64,000 nt of DNA, from contig CABQKC010000006.1 in assembly GCA_902464635.1 (NCBI GenBank), positions 16,243-80,242 of the forward strand, in the 5' to 3' direction. Below are positions 49,845 through 59,490 of the stretch, piece after piece. Positions within the stretch are counted from its first letter, which is position 1, and each line of letters starts with the position of its first letter. The translations under genes were made by a program, and so were the position numbers. The notes under the pieces are model-generated. The model was not told the DNA's origin, did no database searches, and worked only from the letters and a program-made list of their open reading frames with translations. The stretch comes from an uncultured Caryophanales bacterium (GTDB taxonomy: Bacteria; Bacillota_I; Bacilli_A; RFN20; CAG-826).

Positions 49845-51218
49845 ATGAAAAAATGGAAATTAATCTCCTGTTTATGCTTATTAGGAGCCGCTACTCTTGC
49901 TTCTTGTGGTGAAAACGGTGAAGAAGATCCGATTAAGTTTTTTGGTTGGGGTTCTGCTGAAGAGCAAGAAAATTTCCAAATTATGATTAATAATTTCATG
50001 GAAGATAATCCTGGTGTAAGAGTCAAATATGAAGCCGTCAGTGCAACCAATTATTCTAAATTGCTTCAAAACAAATCAAAGAATCTTCCAGATGTTTTCT
50101 ATATGCCTGATTATGACTTCCTTCAATGGGTTAGTGCCGGAAAGCTTCTAGATCTTTCTGAATATGTTACCGAAGATGATTTAAAAGACATTTGGCCAGT
50201 TGCCAAGACAATGTTTAGATATGATTCTGAGACCAAGCAACTTGGAAAAGGCGACGCTCTATATGGGCTTGCTAAAGATTTGGGTCCTTATAGCCTTGTT
50301 TATAACAAGACTGCGATGCTTAATATTATCAAAACCAAGAAATTAACTGGCAAAGACGGTAAAGAGCTTCAACTTCCAAGTGCGACTGATCCAATGAGTT
50401 GGGCTGAATTTGTTGAATATTTCTCAAAATTCAAAGATAACGAATATAACGCTTATCCTCTTGGCTATTATGAACCAATGCATGCTGTATATTCTAATAA
50501 TGCCGATTTCTGGAGCGAAGATACTAAAACATCTACTATCAATACAAAAAACTTCAAAGATGCAATCCAATGGATTGCCGATTTGAGCTTAAAACACGGA
50601 ATTGCTCCTAATGCCAAAGAAGCTAAATCAAGCAACGGTTACCAAAGATTCCTTAATCAAAAGTGTTTAGTTACATTCATGGGCCCTTGGGATCAAAAAG
50701 CGTATTGGAATTCAATTGATTTCGATTTTGATATCATGCCTACACCATATGGAACTGCCACTGGAGCAAAATCCACTTCTTGGATTGGCTCTGTTGCCAT
50801 TAGCTGTCGTAAATTCAACAAGAATGAAACTAAAAGAAAAGAAGAATCTATTCGTTTGGCCAAATATCTAACTCTAGGAGAAAAATGTGCCAGACTTAAT
50901 TATCAATTAGGGCAAGCCATGCCTAATTTAATGAGCATGGCCAAGACTGATTGGATCAATAATGTCGGATTAGAAGGAAGGCAAACCCTCCCAGAACATA
51001 AGAATGTCTGGCTAGATATTACAACTGGAAATGACAAGGTTACTTATCATAACCGCGCTAGATACTATCTATATTACAATTCTTCCTATGATGATTTGAT
51101 TAGCAATATTGCCGATAATGTAAACACGGGCTTAAAAAGCGCTTCTGAATATCTAGATGAGTATTATTCTACTCACCAAGATTCCTTGGATGAGAATGCA
51201 ATTGCAATGCAAGATTAA
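49845..51218 (+). CDS. CUT1-type sugar-binding lipoprotein of an ABC importer
   Basis: This is the extracellular solute receptor. The lipoprotein signal ends at LASC (Cys21), and the mature part begins with FFGWGSAEEQENFQIMINNFMEDNPGVRVKYE, the usual start of family-1 solute-binding proteins. TFMGPWDQKAYW and WIGSVAIS are the typical interface strands. The 457 residues are normal. It is the first gene of an operon with two permeases, 2-3 bp apart, and GH43 enzymes, so the ligand is probably an oligosaccharide released by those enzymes or by the surface esterase partner. Confidence 0.92.
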   Translation: MKKWKLISCLCLLGAATLASCGENGEEDPIKFFGWGSAEEQENFQIMINNFMEDNPGVRVKYEAVSATNYSKLLQNKSKNLPDVFYMPDYDFLQWVSAGKLLDLSEYVTEDDLKDIWPVAKTMFRYDSETKQLGKGDALYGLAKDLGPYSLVYNKTAMLNIIKTKKLTGKDGKELQLPSATDPMSWAEFVEYFSKFKDNEYNAYPLGYYEPMHAVYSNNADFWSEDTKTSTINTKNFKDAIQWIADLSLKHGIAPNAKEAKSSNGYQRFLNQKCLVTFMGPWDQKAYWNSIDFDFDIMPTPYGTATGAKSTSWIGSVAISCRKFNKNETKRKEESIRLAKYLTLGEKCARLNYQLGQAMPNLMSMAKTDWINNVGLEGRQTLPEHKNVWLDITTGNDKVTYHNRARYYLYYNSSYDDLISNIADNVNTGLKSASEYLDEYYSTHQDSLDENAIAMQD

Positions 51219-51220
51219 TT

Positions 51221-52153
51221 ATGCGCGAGGAAATTTTAGATAAACTAAGGTTAGAAAATTACGCCTTAGAGAATTCGAAAAAGAAGGAAAAGCTTTCTAA
51301 AAGCGCGAAGAAAGAAGAAAGAACAGCTTTCTTATTCATTCTAGTTCCTTTAATTGGCTTTATTATTTTCACCCTAGTTTCATCTGGGTTTTCCATATAT
51401 CAATCTTTCACCGACTATAATCCGATTAGGGATAGCGGTAAGTGGGTTGGTTTTAATAACTACATCAACCTTTTTAAGAACAAGGATTTCATTAATGCGG
51501 TATCTAATACGGTTGTCTTGCTTTTATCAATTCCATTAGGGATAACCGCAGGATTGCTGCTAGCTGTTTATTTGAAGCAATTAGCACACGGGTCAAAGCT
51601 TTTGTCCTTGCTGTTCTATTTGCCTGCCGTTACTAGTGCTGTTTCAATCTGCGTTATTTGGCAATACATGTTCAATTATGAATATGGTTTGATCAACAAG
51701 ATGTTTAATCTTCATATCAACTGGTTTGATAATAACGATTTCTTCTTGATTAAGATTGCTATCTTTATAAAAGGTGTCTGGGGTGGCATGGGCGGAACGA
51801 TGATTCTATATGCTGCCGGGCTCAATAATGTCCCTGATGATTATTATGAATGTTCTGAAATCGATGGGGCATCTAGATGGCAACAATTCATGCATATCAC
51901 CGTTCCGATGGTTTCTCCTACTACTTTCTATTTAGTAGTAACCCAAATCATTTCTCACTTGCAGGCTTATGCCGATGCAGCAATATTTACTAAAGGTACA
52001 AAACCTGCACAGACAATTATTTATTACATTTGGACATATGGTATAGAAGACGGGAAATATGGGATGGCTTCAGCAGCAGCTGTTAGCTTAGCCGTTGTTA
52101 TTGCCTTAGTTACCATTATTCAATTCAAGAGGAGCAAGATGTTTGATATTTAA
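51221..52153 (+). CDS. Sugar ABC importer permease (MalF/UgpA type)
   Basis: An inner-membrane permease with six predicted helices. The N-terminus is a basic cytoplasmic stretch (residues 1-38) followed by FLFILVPLIGFIIFTLVSS. The EAA loop that docks the ATPase reads YYECSEIDGASRWQQFMHITVPM. It has 310 residues. It starts 2 bp after the binding-protein gene. There is no ATPase gene in the operon; the MalK-type protein at 37.2 kb is the likely partner. Confidence 0.93.
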   Translation: MREEILDKLRLENYALENSKKKEKLSKSAKKEERTAFLFILVPLIGFIIFTLVSSGFSIYQSFTDYNPIRDSGKWVGFNNYINLFKNKDFINAVSNTVVLLLSIPLGITAGLLLAVYLKQLAHGSKLLSLLFYLPAVTSAVSICVIWQYMFNYEYGLINKMFNLHINWFDNNDFFLIKIAIFIKGVWGGMGGTMILYAAGLNNVPDDYYECSEIDGASRWQQFMHITVPMVSPTTFYLVVTQIISHLQAYADAAIFTKGTKPAQTIIYYIWTYGIEDGKYGMASAAAVSLAVVIALVTIIQFKRSKMFDI

Positions 52154-52155
52154 TT

Positions 52156-53094
52156 ATGGATAGAGTTGAGTTATTGAACAATGTTCCTTTGGCTCTTGCC
52201 CAAAGCGAAGAAGCATCAAATAGCAAGAAAAAGAAATTCGCGAGGTTTTCACGTTTTTCCACATCCGAAAAGATAATTTATATTGTTTCTACCGTAATTG
52301 TCATTTTATTAGCCCTTACAATGCTTTTCCCATTCTATTGGATGTTTGCTAGTGCCTTAAAAAGCGTTGCTGAAAACATGTCCTTAGATTTAATCCTTTG
52401 GTCTGCTAATCCTAACTGGGGTGTATTTGAAAAGCTTTTCAACAAATATGATTTCGGTAGGGCTATTTTAAATACTGTTATCATTGAAATTAGCATTATT
52501 CCGATTGGAACTTTTGTTTCTTCTTTAGCCGCCTTTGCTTTTGCTAAGATGCACTTTAGACATAAGAAAGCATTATTAATTACCATCATGGTTGGCATGA
52601 TGATTCCTTATAGCGCAGTCATGCTTCCCCAGTATAGAGCCTATGATTCAATGGGTTTAATTGGAACACTTTGGCCAATTATAATTCCTGGTCTATTTGG
52701 AAGAATTTCCATGATGTTCTTCCTTATTACTTATATGAAAGGTGCTATCCATGATTCTATTATCGAATCAGCAAAAATAGATGGATCATCTTTCTTTAGA
52801 ATGTATTGGCAAATCGCACTCCCTTTAGCAAAAAATGCCATTTTTGCGCAGATAATTTTCTGGTTTGTAGGAATTTGGAATGACTATTTTGCACCTTCTT
52901 TATATCTAACAAACGAGAATATAAGGACTGTTCAAGTTGTTCTAAATCTATTAAATAGCGATACAGGCGGCAATCTTGAATTCCCTGTTATGATGGCCGG
53001 GGCTTTTGTTAGCTCGATACCTATGATTATCTTCTTCTTAATATTCAGGAACATGTTTGTGGGTTCCATTACGATGAGTGGGGTCAAAGAATAA
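52156..53094 (+). CDS. Sugar ABC importer permease (MalG/UgpE type)
   Basis: The second permease, also with six helices. The EAA loop reads IIESAKIDGSSFFRMYWQIALPL, and SLAAFAFAKMHFRHKKALL is typical of the MalG half. It has 312 residues with a 50-residue cytoplasmic N-terminus. It starts 2 bp after the first permease, and its last base is the first base of the GH43 gene, so the importer and the hydrolase are tightly coupled. Confidence 0.93.
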   Translation: MDRVELLNNVPLALAQSEEASNSKKKKFARFSRFSTSEKIIYIVSTVIVILLALTMLFPFYWMFASALKSVAENMSLDLILWSANPNWGVFEKLFNKYDFGRAILNTVIIEISIIPIGTFVSSLAAFAFAKMHFRHKKALLITIMVGMMIPYSAVMLPQYRAYDSMGLIGTLWPIIIPGLFGRISMMFFLITYMKGAIHDSIIESAKIDGSSFFRMYWQIALPLAKNAIFAQIIFWFVGIWNDYFAPSLYLTNENIRTVQVVLNLLNSDTGGNLEFPVMMAGAFVSSIPMIIFFLIFRNMFVGSITMSGVKE

Positions 53095-55073
53095 TGAAGC
53101 ACTGCAATCCGATAGATTTCAAAGAGAATAATTTCCGTGATTATGGAGATCCTTATGTTTTAAGGCATGACGGAACTTATTATTTATACTTTACCTCTGC
53201 CAATCCAGAAGGATTACCTAGGGTTTATTCTTCGCTTGATTTAATCAATTATGAAGATTTAGGTGAGATAACTAGTGATCCTAAAGCAATTTGTTCCTTT
53301 GCCCCGGAAGTTTTATATGCATTTGGTAAATTCTATATGGTTACTTCTCCTAGAGGGAATGGCCATTATGTATTTACTTCTGCTTCTCCAACTGGTCCAT
53401 TTATTAGAATTACTGATAATATCAATTCGATGATTGATGGAAGCTTATTTGTATCTAAACAAGGTAAATTGCATTTTCTAAGAGCTTCTTCTAGCGGGAC
53501 CATCATTTTAGATATGGATGAAAACGGGAATGTATCTAACCATCGTTTAGTTCCTTTATCTTTGGATGGCTGGACAGAAGGGCCATCGTTAATCAATTAT
53601 GAAGGGAAATATTATCTCTTCTATTGTGGCAACCATTATTGTGCAACTGGGTATAGGGTTAATTATGCCGTTTCTAGCCATTTAGATGGACCTTATGTTG
53701 ATGGAATTAATAATCCTTTAATTATTAGCACGGATACTCCTATATCAAAATTAGGACATTCTAGTGAAGTTTTATCTCCGGACCTATGTTCTTATCTAAT
53801 TTTCTATCACGGAATGGAAAATGCACCAGGTAGACATAAAAGAGTAGTTAACTTCGATAGGTTATTAATCAAGAATGGAAATGTAAGCACTTCCCCTACT
53901 TTCTTTGAGGTAGAAAAATACCGTAAGCCTACAAATTCCTATAGGGGAAAAGATAAAGAAACTGTATTTAATTTTGATAAGACCGCTAAAAAAGAATTTG
54001 TTTTAGAAGCCTTTATGGATGATAAGGCCATTATAGAATTAGGCAATGGTTATTCCTTATCTTTTGCAAATGGTTATATTTCCTTAATTCATGAAGGACA
54101 TGTAGTCGAAAAGTCTATAAATAATTTTGATTTTAATTATTCTCATACAGTTAGGATTGAGAATAAAAATAAGTTATATATCTATATCGACACAGCTAAT
54201 GTTTCTTGTTTTGACCCTATCCTTCCTGGTGTTTTGGGTTACAAGAAAGAAAAAGGAAACCACATTGGATTCTTTGGTTATTCAAACATAGAAGATAATC
54301 AATTTAAACATGTTATTCCTTGTTATTATTCTTCTGATTTCCTCAATAACGAAAATGGGAAGATTAATTTTGATTATGTTGCAAAAGACAAGACTAATTA
54401 TGAATTGTCTTTGTTATTAAATTGGAAAGAAGAAACCGTAATCAAGGTTAATGGGAAACCATATAAAATCGATTCTAATAAATCTGAATTTGCTTCATTA
54501 TTTGTTTCGTTAGGAACGATAGAATTAGAAAAAGAGGGGACCCTCTATATCGAATTCTATAAAAATAAGGTTCAAATAGTCGGTTTGAAACTAGAAGAAG
54601 TTAAATCTTTAGAATCTTATTCGAATTTCTCTAGCGAAGAGAAAATAGATAAATTCCAAATTAATGAAACCGAAGGAAATAACGAAATAAGCGTTAAGAT
54701 TGTTAATAAAGGTTTTACCCCTTATTCAGAAGCAGGGATCTTGTTAAATGTAACTTTCTTTTCTAAAGATACGATTCAATGCAGACATCATTTAAATGGT
54801 TTATTTGTAGGATTTAGGAATAAACTTCTAGTAATTGATGATTATAGATATAAGGCCACGAGGATTTTTGATAAGCCACTTCCTATCGAAGAGAATAAAG
54901 AATATTCATTAAGGGTTAGTTACAAAGATTCTTTATTAAATATCTATCTAGACGATTCCTTGGTGTTTAGCATTTATTATCCTTCGTTAAATACTTTTGG
55001 ACGCGATGGACTTTATCGAAGCGAAAATTCTAATGTTGAATTTAGTGATTTCAAAGCAAGGAGGGTTTTATGA
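53094..55073 (+). CDS. Cytoplasmic GH43-family hydrolase with C-terminal sandwich domain
   Basis: The five-bladed propeller of GH43 is at residues 1-290. The base Asp is in YGDPYVLRHDG, APEVLY and the pKa-modulating Asp in IDGSLFV follow, and the acid Glu is in WTEGPSLINYEG. GH43 members are alpha-arabinofuranosidases or beta-xylosidases. The C-terminal 350 residues form sandwich domains (YSLSFANGYISLIHEG; SDFKARRVL). There is no signal peptide, so it acts on imported oligosaccharides. It is a relative of the secreted GH43 at 57.0 kb. Its stop overlaps the small membrane-protein gene, whose AAGGAGGG ribosome binding site lies in its last codons. Confidence 0.87.
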   Translation: MKHCNPIDFKENNFRDYGDPYVLRHDGTYYLYFTSANPEGLPRVYSSLDLINYEDLGEITSDPKAICSFAPEVLYAFGKFYMVTSPRGNGHYVFTSASPTGPFIRITDNINSMIDGSLFVSKQGKLHFLRASSSGTIILDMDENGNVSNHRLVPLSLDGWTEGPSLINYEGKYYLFYCGNHYCATGYRVNYAVSSHLDGPYVDGINNPLIISTDTPISKLGHSSEVLSPDLCSYLIFYHGMENAPGRHKRVVNFDRLLIKNGNVSTSPTFFEVEKYRKPTNSYRGKDKETVFNFDKTAKKEFVLEAFMDDKAIIELGNGYSLSFANGYISLIHEGHVVEKSINNFDFNYSHTVRIENKNKLYIYIDTANVSCFDPILPGVLGYKKEKGNHIGFFGYSNIEDNQFKHVIPCYYSSDFLNNENGKINFDYVAKDKTNYELSLLLNWKEETVIKVNGKPYKIDSNKSEFASLFVSLGTIELEKEGTLYIEFYKNKVQIVGLKLEEVKSLESYSNFSSEEKIDKFQINETEGNNEISVKIVNKGFTPYSEAGILLNVTFFSKDTIQCRHHLNGLFVGFRNKLLVIDDYRYKATRIFDKPLPIEENKEYSLRVSYKDSLLNIYLDDSLVFSIYYPSLNTFGRDGLYRSENSNVEFSDFKARRVL

Positions 55074-55201
55074 AAAGAAATGTTATTGTTGTAGCTGTTT
55101 GGGCCTCTTTGATTTTAGCAATCGTCCTATTTTGCTTGATTTATGTAATTGCTAAGGGTGCTACATCAACCGATTTAGCTATTTTTGGAGGCAATTTATG
55201 A
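55070..55201 (+). CDS. 43-residue single-span membrane protein
   Basis: The protein begins MKRNVIVVAVWASLILAIV, carries one hydrophobic helix (about residues 5-28) and ends with a short polar tail (AKGATSTDLAIFGGNL). The positive N-terminus predicts it stays inside with the tail outside. Evidence that it is real: an AAGGAGGG ribosome binding site 4 nt before the ATG; ATGA overlap with the GH43 gene on its left and with the lipoprotein gene on its right; and it fills the only gap in the operon exactly. I do not recognise it. It could be a small subunit of the importer or a helper of the two surface lipoproteins that follow. Confidence 0.75.
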   Translation: MKRNVIVVAVWASLILAIVLFCLIYVIAKGATSTDLAIFGGNL

Positions 55202-57027
55202 AACGCAAACTACTTCTAATGATTTTGCTTTCTTCTTTACTTGCTTCCTGCGGGATAAAAGTAGATGACCCTTATATGGATAGCCATGACGCTTTCTCTT
55301 ATAACGGCAATTTTGAAAACCCTGAATTAAATATTGATGGGAAAGATGACGAAGATGCCTGGAAAAGCGAATATGCTTCATCTACTTATTCAATAACCTA
55401 TCAATCAAAATCTGCTAATAACACAGAAAACCAAAGATATAGGGCTGATTTTAAGCTCTATAGAGGCAAAAAGGAACTATGTGTATTTGTTAAAGTTACC
55501 GATCCAAACTTATTAACAGTTGGCAATGATAACGGTAATAACGTTTCCTTAAGCGACTCCGTAGAAATATATCTAGACACCCTTCTAAACGGAGGTGAGC
55601 GTCCTCAATCTGATGATTATCAAATTAATCTTGGAATCCATAATAAAACGCGTGTTCTTGTTGGAAATGGGTCTGGCTGGTCTTCTTGGACTGGCTTAGT
55701 CCAATATGAAGCCATTCTAAATGGCACAATGAATAAGGAAGGCGATGTAGATGAAGGTTATTCAATTGAAATGTCTATCCCTTATAAACAAATAGGAATT
55801 GAACGTGATACTAAGATTGGAGTTGCTTTTGGATTGGTTGACAAATATTCATCAAAGACTACTAATTCGAAGATGTGGTATGGATTAACTTATAAAGGTA
55901 ATTTCGCTAATCCACAAAAGCCAGATACCTATTTTATATACGATAAAAATAGCCTTTCTGTCCCTCCTGTTCCTACTTATGATGAAACAAAGGACACCCA
56001 TGAATATAAATTGGGTTATGGTAGCTTAAAAGCAGGAAAGACTACTTCTGCTAATCACCCAGAAATCGATATAGGCGTATTTAGAAAAGATGATGAAGTT
56101 GCCTTTAGATTAGACAACAAAGGGGCTGGATGGGGTGAAAATTCAGCTTATTGGTTCTATTTTGATGGCGGAGAATATGGGAAAACTGCTAGAGATGAGA
56201 ACTCTTGGTGTATAAGACTTACTCCGGTTGGAGGAGTGACTAATTTCTTCTATTTAGGTGGTCCAAATCTAAATAAAGATGTTGCTAGCAAAAACAAGTT
56301 ATCTGTAATGGTTAATGATAGATATATGTATCTTTGCTACTCATTGTCATTAATCAATGAAAAATATGTTTCTAAACCCATTGCGTTTGCTCTTGCTTCG
56401 GCTGATTTAACTACTCAAAAAGTAATGGTTACAATGACTAGCGAACATGTCAAGGCGAGCATGTCAAACCCATCTACATTCGCTTGGATTGATTCTAATG
56501 GGGAATTATTCTCTAATGATTACAACCCAGAAAAAGATACGACTCCCTATTTGACTTCTGTTGGCTTAATTAAAGGCAATCCAGTTGATGTTTATAGGAA
56601 AGCAAGCGCCCTTAAATTAAGGGTTAAGGCCATCGACGAGACTTTAATGAGTAATTATTCAATCACCTTCTATTTCGACGCCTCTAGTAAGGATTCTACT
56701 GCTAGAAATAACTCTACTTGGTGTTTAAGAATAAAACTAAAAGAAAAGACTGTTAAAGATTACTTTATGTTAGGCCCAGATAATAAAAACAAGGCTATTT
56801 TGCAGGCTGGAATTACTTTAGAGGTATCTTCTGAATATCTGGTTGTTAGCTTGCCTTTAGATGGGGTTTCTTCCGCATACAAAGATAAGGACATTGGATT
56901 TACCTGTTCTTTATTTAACCCTGAATTTACGAAACTAGATTCAACAATGAAAGCAAATGAAGTTCAGACCAATAATTCCAATCCATCTACATTTGTTTGG
57001 ATTGATTCGGCTTCTAATTTGAAATAA
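55198..57027 (+). CDS. Surface lipoprotein with CBM9/DOMON-like domains
   Basis: The lipoprotein signal ends at LLASC (Cys18). The region of about residues 38-240 looks like a family 9 carbohydrate-binding module: NPELNIDGKDDEDAW, FVKVTDPN, SDSVEIYLDTLLNGG and YSIEMSIPYKQIGI. Two more related sandwich domains follow (about 260-430 and 455-605), each with a YWFYFDGGEYGKTARDENSWC-like strand and a closing SNPSTFxWID signature, which suggests internal duplication. CBM9 modules bind reducing ends of xylan or cellulose chains. It probably holds substrate at the surface for the neighbouring lipoprotein GH43. GGAGG lies inside the small upstream gene. Confidence 0.75.
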   Translation: MKRKLLLMILLSSLLASCGIKVDDPYMDSHDAFSYNGNFENPELNIDGKDDEDAWKSEYASSTYSITYQSKSANNTENQRYRADFKLYRGKKELCVFVKVTDPNLLTVGNDNGNNVSLSDSVEIYLDTLLNGGERPQSDDYQINLGIHNKTRVLVGNGSGWSSWTGLVQYEAILNGTMNKEGDVDEGYSIEMSIPYKQIGIERDTKIGVAFGLVDKYSSKTTNSKMWYGLTYKGNFANPQKPDTYFIYDKNSLSVPPVPTYDETKDTHEYKLGYGSLKAGKTTSANHPEIDIGVFRKDDEVAFRLDNKGAGWGENSAYWFYFDGGEYGKTARDENSWCIRLTPVGGVTNFFYLGGPNLNKDVASKNKLSVMVNDRYMYLCYSLSLINEKYVSKPIAFALASADLTTQKVMVTMTSEHVKASMSNPSTFAWIDSNGELFSNDYNPEKDTTPYLTSVGLIKGNPVDVYRKASALKLRVKAIDETLMSNYSITFYFDASSKDSTARNNSTWCLRIKLKEKTVKDYFMLGPDNKNKAILQAGITLEVSSEYLVVSLPLDGVSSAYKDKDIGFTCSLFNPEFTKLDSTMKANEVQTNNSNPSTFVWIDSASNLK

Positions 57028-57039
57028 AAGGAGAAAGAT

Positions 57040-59442
57040 ATGAAAAAAGGTGTATTAAGTTTAGCGTTTATTCCCCTACTTCTTTTGTCTTCTTGTGGCG
57101 AAGTCGATACAAATAGTGATGTTTGTTCTCTGACTGAATTAACTTCTTCTTTTCCTCGCGAAACGTATGATAATTCCTATGGAAAAGATAGGATTCCAGA
57201 TTATTGGGATTCTTATGGTTGCGGCGATCCTTTTGTTTATAGATACGATGGGATGTATTACCTAATTGTTTCCACTAAATCTATGGAAACAGGCGTCATG
57301 GGATGGAAGTCAAAAGACATGCTTACTTGGAAAAAAGTACAGGCTGAAGGACTTCCTGAAGGATATGTTTCAGTTGATGAATCTACTTTTACAGCATATG
57401 CCCCAGAAGTCATTTATAAAGATGGCTGGTTCTATATGTGTGAATCGAAAAGAGGCCAAGGTCATTATATATTGCGTTCTCGTTCCCCTGAGGGTCCATT
57501 TGTTAAATACATTGACAATTTTGGCGAAAGAATTGATGGTGCTTTTTTCCTAGACGATGACGAAACTTTATATTTCCTTAGGGCTAATAACGACGGAATC
57601 AGAATTAACAAAATGGATGATGATTTAAATATCATCGGAAAAGTTAATTTGGAGAATACAATGATCGGTGGATGGACTGAAGGTCCAGGTTTAATTAAGA
57701 AAGATGGTTTCTATTATTTAACATTTACGGGAACCGCAGTCACTTCTCCTGGATATAGAGTCGCCTATTCATATTTTGATTCAAATGTAACTGATAAAGC
57801 TATGTTCCGTAGGGGCGCGTTCCAATATGGATCTTGTATTTTGCTTAATACATCTAGCGAATATAACGGATTAGGACATAGTGCTTCTGTATTAGGCCCA
57901 AACATGGATTCCTACTACATGGTCTATCACGATTTAATTAGTTTAAACGGACCATATAGGCGTTTTAACATGGCCAGGATGTTGTTTAATGGATCTGAAT
58001 TAGGTGTAAATCATCCTGAAAAGAAAGATAATCTAGTTCCTCAGATGCCTGACTTCTCTTCCTATAATAAAGAAGGGTTTGATTTAGAGAATGGCTTTGT
58101 TCTTTCTAATAAGTCTACCTCCAGTTATTTTACCGTTGAATTCAATACAAGAGGCGAAGGAAAGAAGATGGTTTTGTCTTATTCTTCTCCAACTGATTAT
58201 GCTTATGTAATTAATAATTCTAATAAGATTACTTTGCATCAAGTTAGCAATGGAAATGATAAGGTTTTAGCCTCTTCTACGTTAAATAAACAATATGATT
58301 ACGACTATTTGCATTCATATCGTATTCAATATAAAGATTCAAGATTTGCGCTTTATTTTGATTCGATGAAGAAGATTGATGTTACATTAGATGTAGCTTT
58401 AAAAAAAGGCAAAATCGGTTATGAAGAAGGAAACGATTATTCATTTACCGCATTCACGAATGACGCCTTTGATTCAAGTGAAAAAAGAGATTGGAAACAA
58501 GATAAATTCTATGCCTCTGAATATGATGAAGATAAATCAACTTTCAAATCTAGTTTAATAAGAATTGAAAAGAGTGAAGCTGGGAACGGGGTTGATGGAT
58601 CTAAAGCTGTTAGACTTAATAAAGGCGAAAGAGCTTCTTATAGAGTTTATCTAAATGAAGATAGCAATTATGGAATTGATTTAACTGTTCCTTATACATC
58701 CATGGGTAAATACATTGGTATAAGGTTAGATAATGGAAAAACCTATAAGTGTAAGATTCCTTCATATAGTTCTTTGGATGACGTTATTAAGGTTAATATT
58801 GGTCAAATAGAAGGAAGTAAAGGAACCCACTATCTCACCTTCTATGGTCTTGAAGACCGTGTCGAATTCATCAATGGCGAATTTTATAAGACTACAAATA
58901 ATAAATTGACATTTGAGAATGATTTGAAATCATTTGTTACTCATGGTGTTAATTACGTAAATATGTGGAAGATAAAATATGATGGTCATTATGCCTTAAG
59001 TGGCAATAGACAACTTCTATATATTGGCGATTCTACAATGAGAGATTATGAAGTCGAAGTCGATATGACTCTTGACGGAGAAACGCAGGCTACAAGTGCC
59101 GGAATATTGCTTAGGGGTTCAAATGCTGCCTTTGCTAGCTCTGATAGCGATGACTCAATTCAAGGCTTCTATTGTGGGTTAGGGAATTCGAGCGCGTCTA
59201 TTAAGGAATGCAATTATGGCGATACCCTTTCCGGGCCTAGTGACGCTGGAATTAACTTGTTTCCAAGTGGGGAAAAGATACATCTTAAAGCAGTCGCGAA
59301 AGGCAATAATATCTCTTTATATATTAATGGTGAGTTATCTTTGACTTATCTAAGTTTAACTGGCCCAACCCATGGCCCTGCCGCTTTATATACTTGTGGA
59401 GCTGCTGCAGTATATCAAAACTTGAAGGTTACAATTCTATAA
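57040..59442 (+). CDS. Surface lipoprotein GH43-family hydrolase with C-terminal sandwich domains
   Basis: The lipoprotein signal ends at LLLSSC (Cys19). The GH43 propeller runs over about residues 55-330: GCGDPFVYRYDG (base Asp), YAPEVIYKDGWFYM, ERIDGAFF, and GGWTEGPGLIKKDG (acid Glu). It shares these blocks with the cytoplasmic GH43 at 53.1 kb, which suggests duplication and relocation. The C-terminal 450 residues hold further sandwich domains: a CBM6-like stretch (RLNKGERASYRVYLNE) and a final domain like those in DUF1080 proteins (AGILLRGSNAAF, FYCGLGNSSAS). It would act outside the cell on long chains before import. It is the last gene of the operon, 12 bp after the CBM9-like gene. Confidence 0.85.
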   Translation: MKKGVLSLAFIPLLLLSSCGEVDTNSDVCSLTELTSSFPRETYDNSYGKDRIPDYWDSYGCGDPFVYRYDGMYYLIVSTKSMETGVMGWKSKDMLTWKKVQAEGLPEGYVSVDESTFTAYAPEVIYKDGWFYMCESKRGQGHYILRSRSPEGPFVKYIDNFGERIDGAFFLDDDETLYFLRANNDGIRINKMDDDLNIIGKVNLENTMIGGWTEGPGLIKKDGFYYLTFTGTAVTSPGYRVAYSYFDSNVTDKAMFRRGAFQYGSCILLNTSSEYNGLGHSASVLGPNMDSYYMVYHDLISLNGPYRRFNMARMLFNGSELGVNHPEKKDNLVPQMPDFSSYNKEGFDLENGFVLSNKSTSSYFTVEFNTRGEGKKMVLSYSSPTDYAYVINNSNKITLHQVSNGNDKVLASSTLNKQYDYDYLHSYRIQYKDSRFALYFDSMKKIDVTLDVALKKGKIGYEEGNDYSFTAFTNDAFDSSEKRDWKQDKFYASEYDEDKSTFKSSLIRIEKSEAGNGVDGSKAVRLNKGERASYRVYLNEDSNYGIDLTVPYTSMGKYIGIRLDNGKTYKCKIPSYSSLDDVIKVNIGQIEGSKGTHYLTFYGLEDRVEFINGEFYKTTNNKLTFENDLKSFVTHGVNYVNMWKIKYDGHYALSGNRQLLYIGDSTMRDYEVEVDMTLDGETQATSAGILLRGSNAAFASSDSDDSIQGFYCGLGNSSASIKECNYGDTLSGPSDAGINLFPSGEKIHLKAVAKGNNISLYINGELSLTYLSLTGPTHGPAALYTCGAAAVYQNLKVTIL

Positions 59443-59463
59443 CCGCACTACATTTCCTCCTTT

Positions 59464-59490
59464 ATAGGCCTTGCTTGCATGGCCTATTTT
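59464..59490 (+). terminator. Intrinsic terminator of the importer-GH43 operon
   Basis: The 7-bp perfect stem ATAGGCC/GGCCTAT with a 10-nt loop is followed by TTTT. It overlaps the 3' end of the convergent AlbA_2 gene. Confidence 0.75.
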
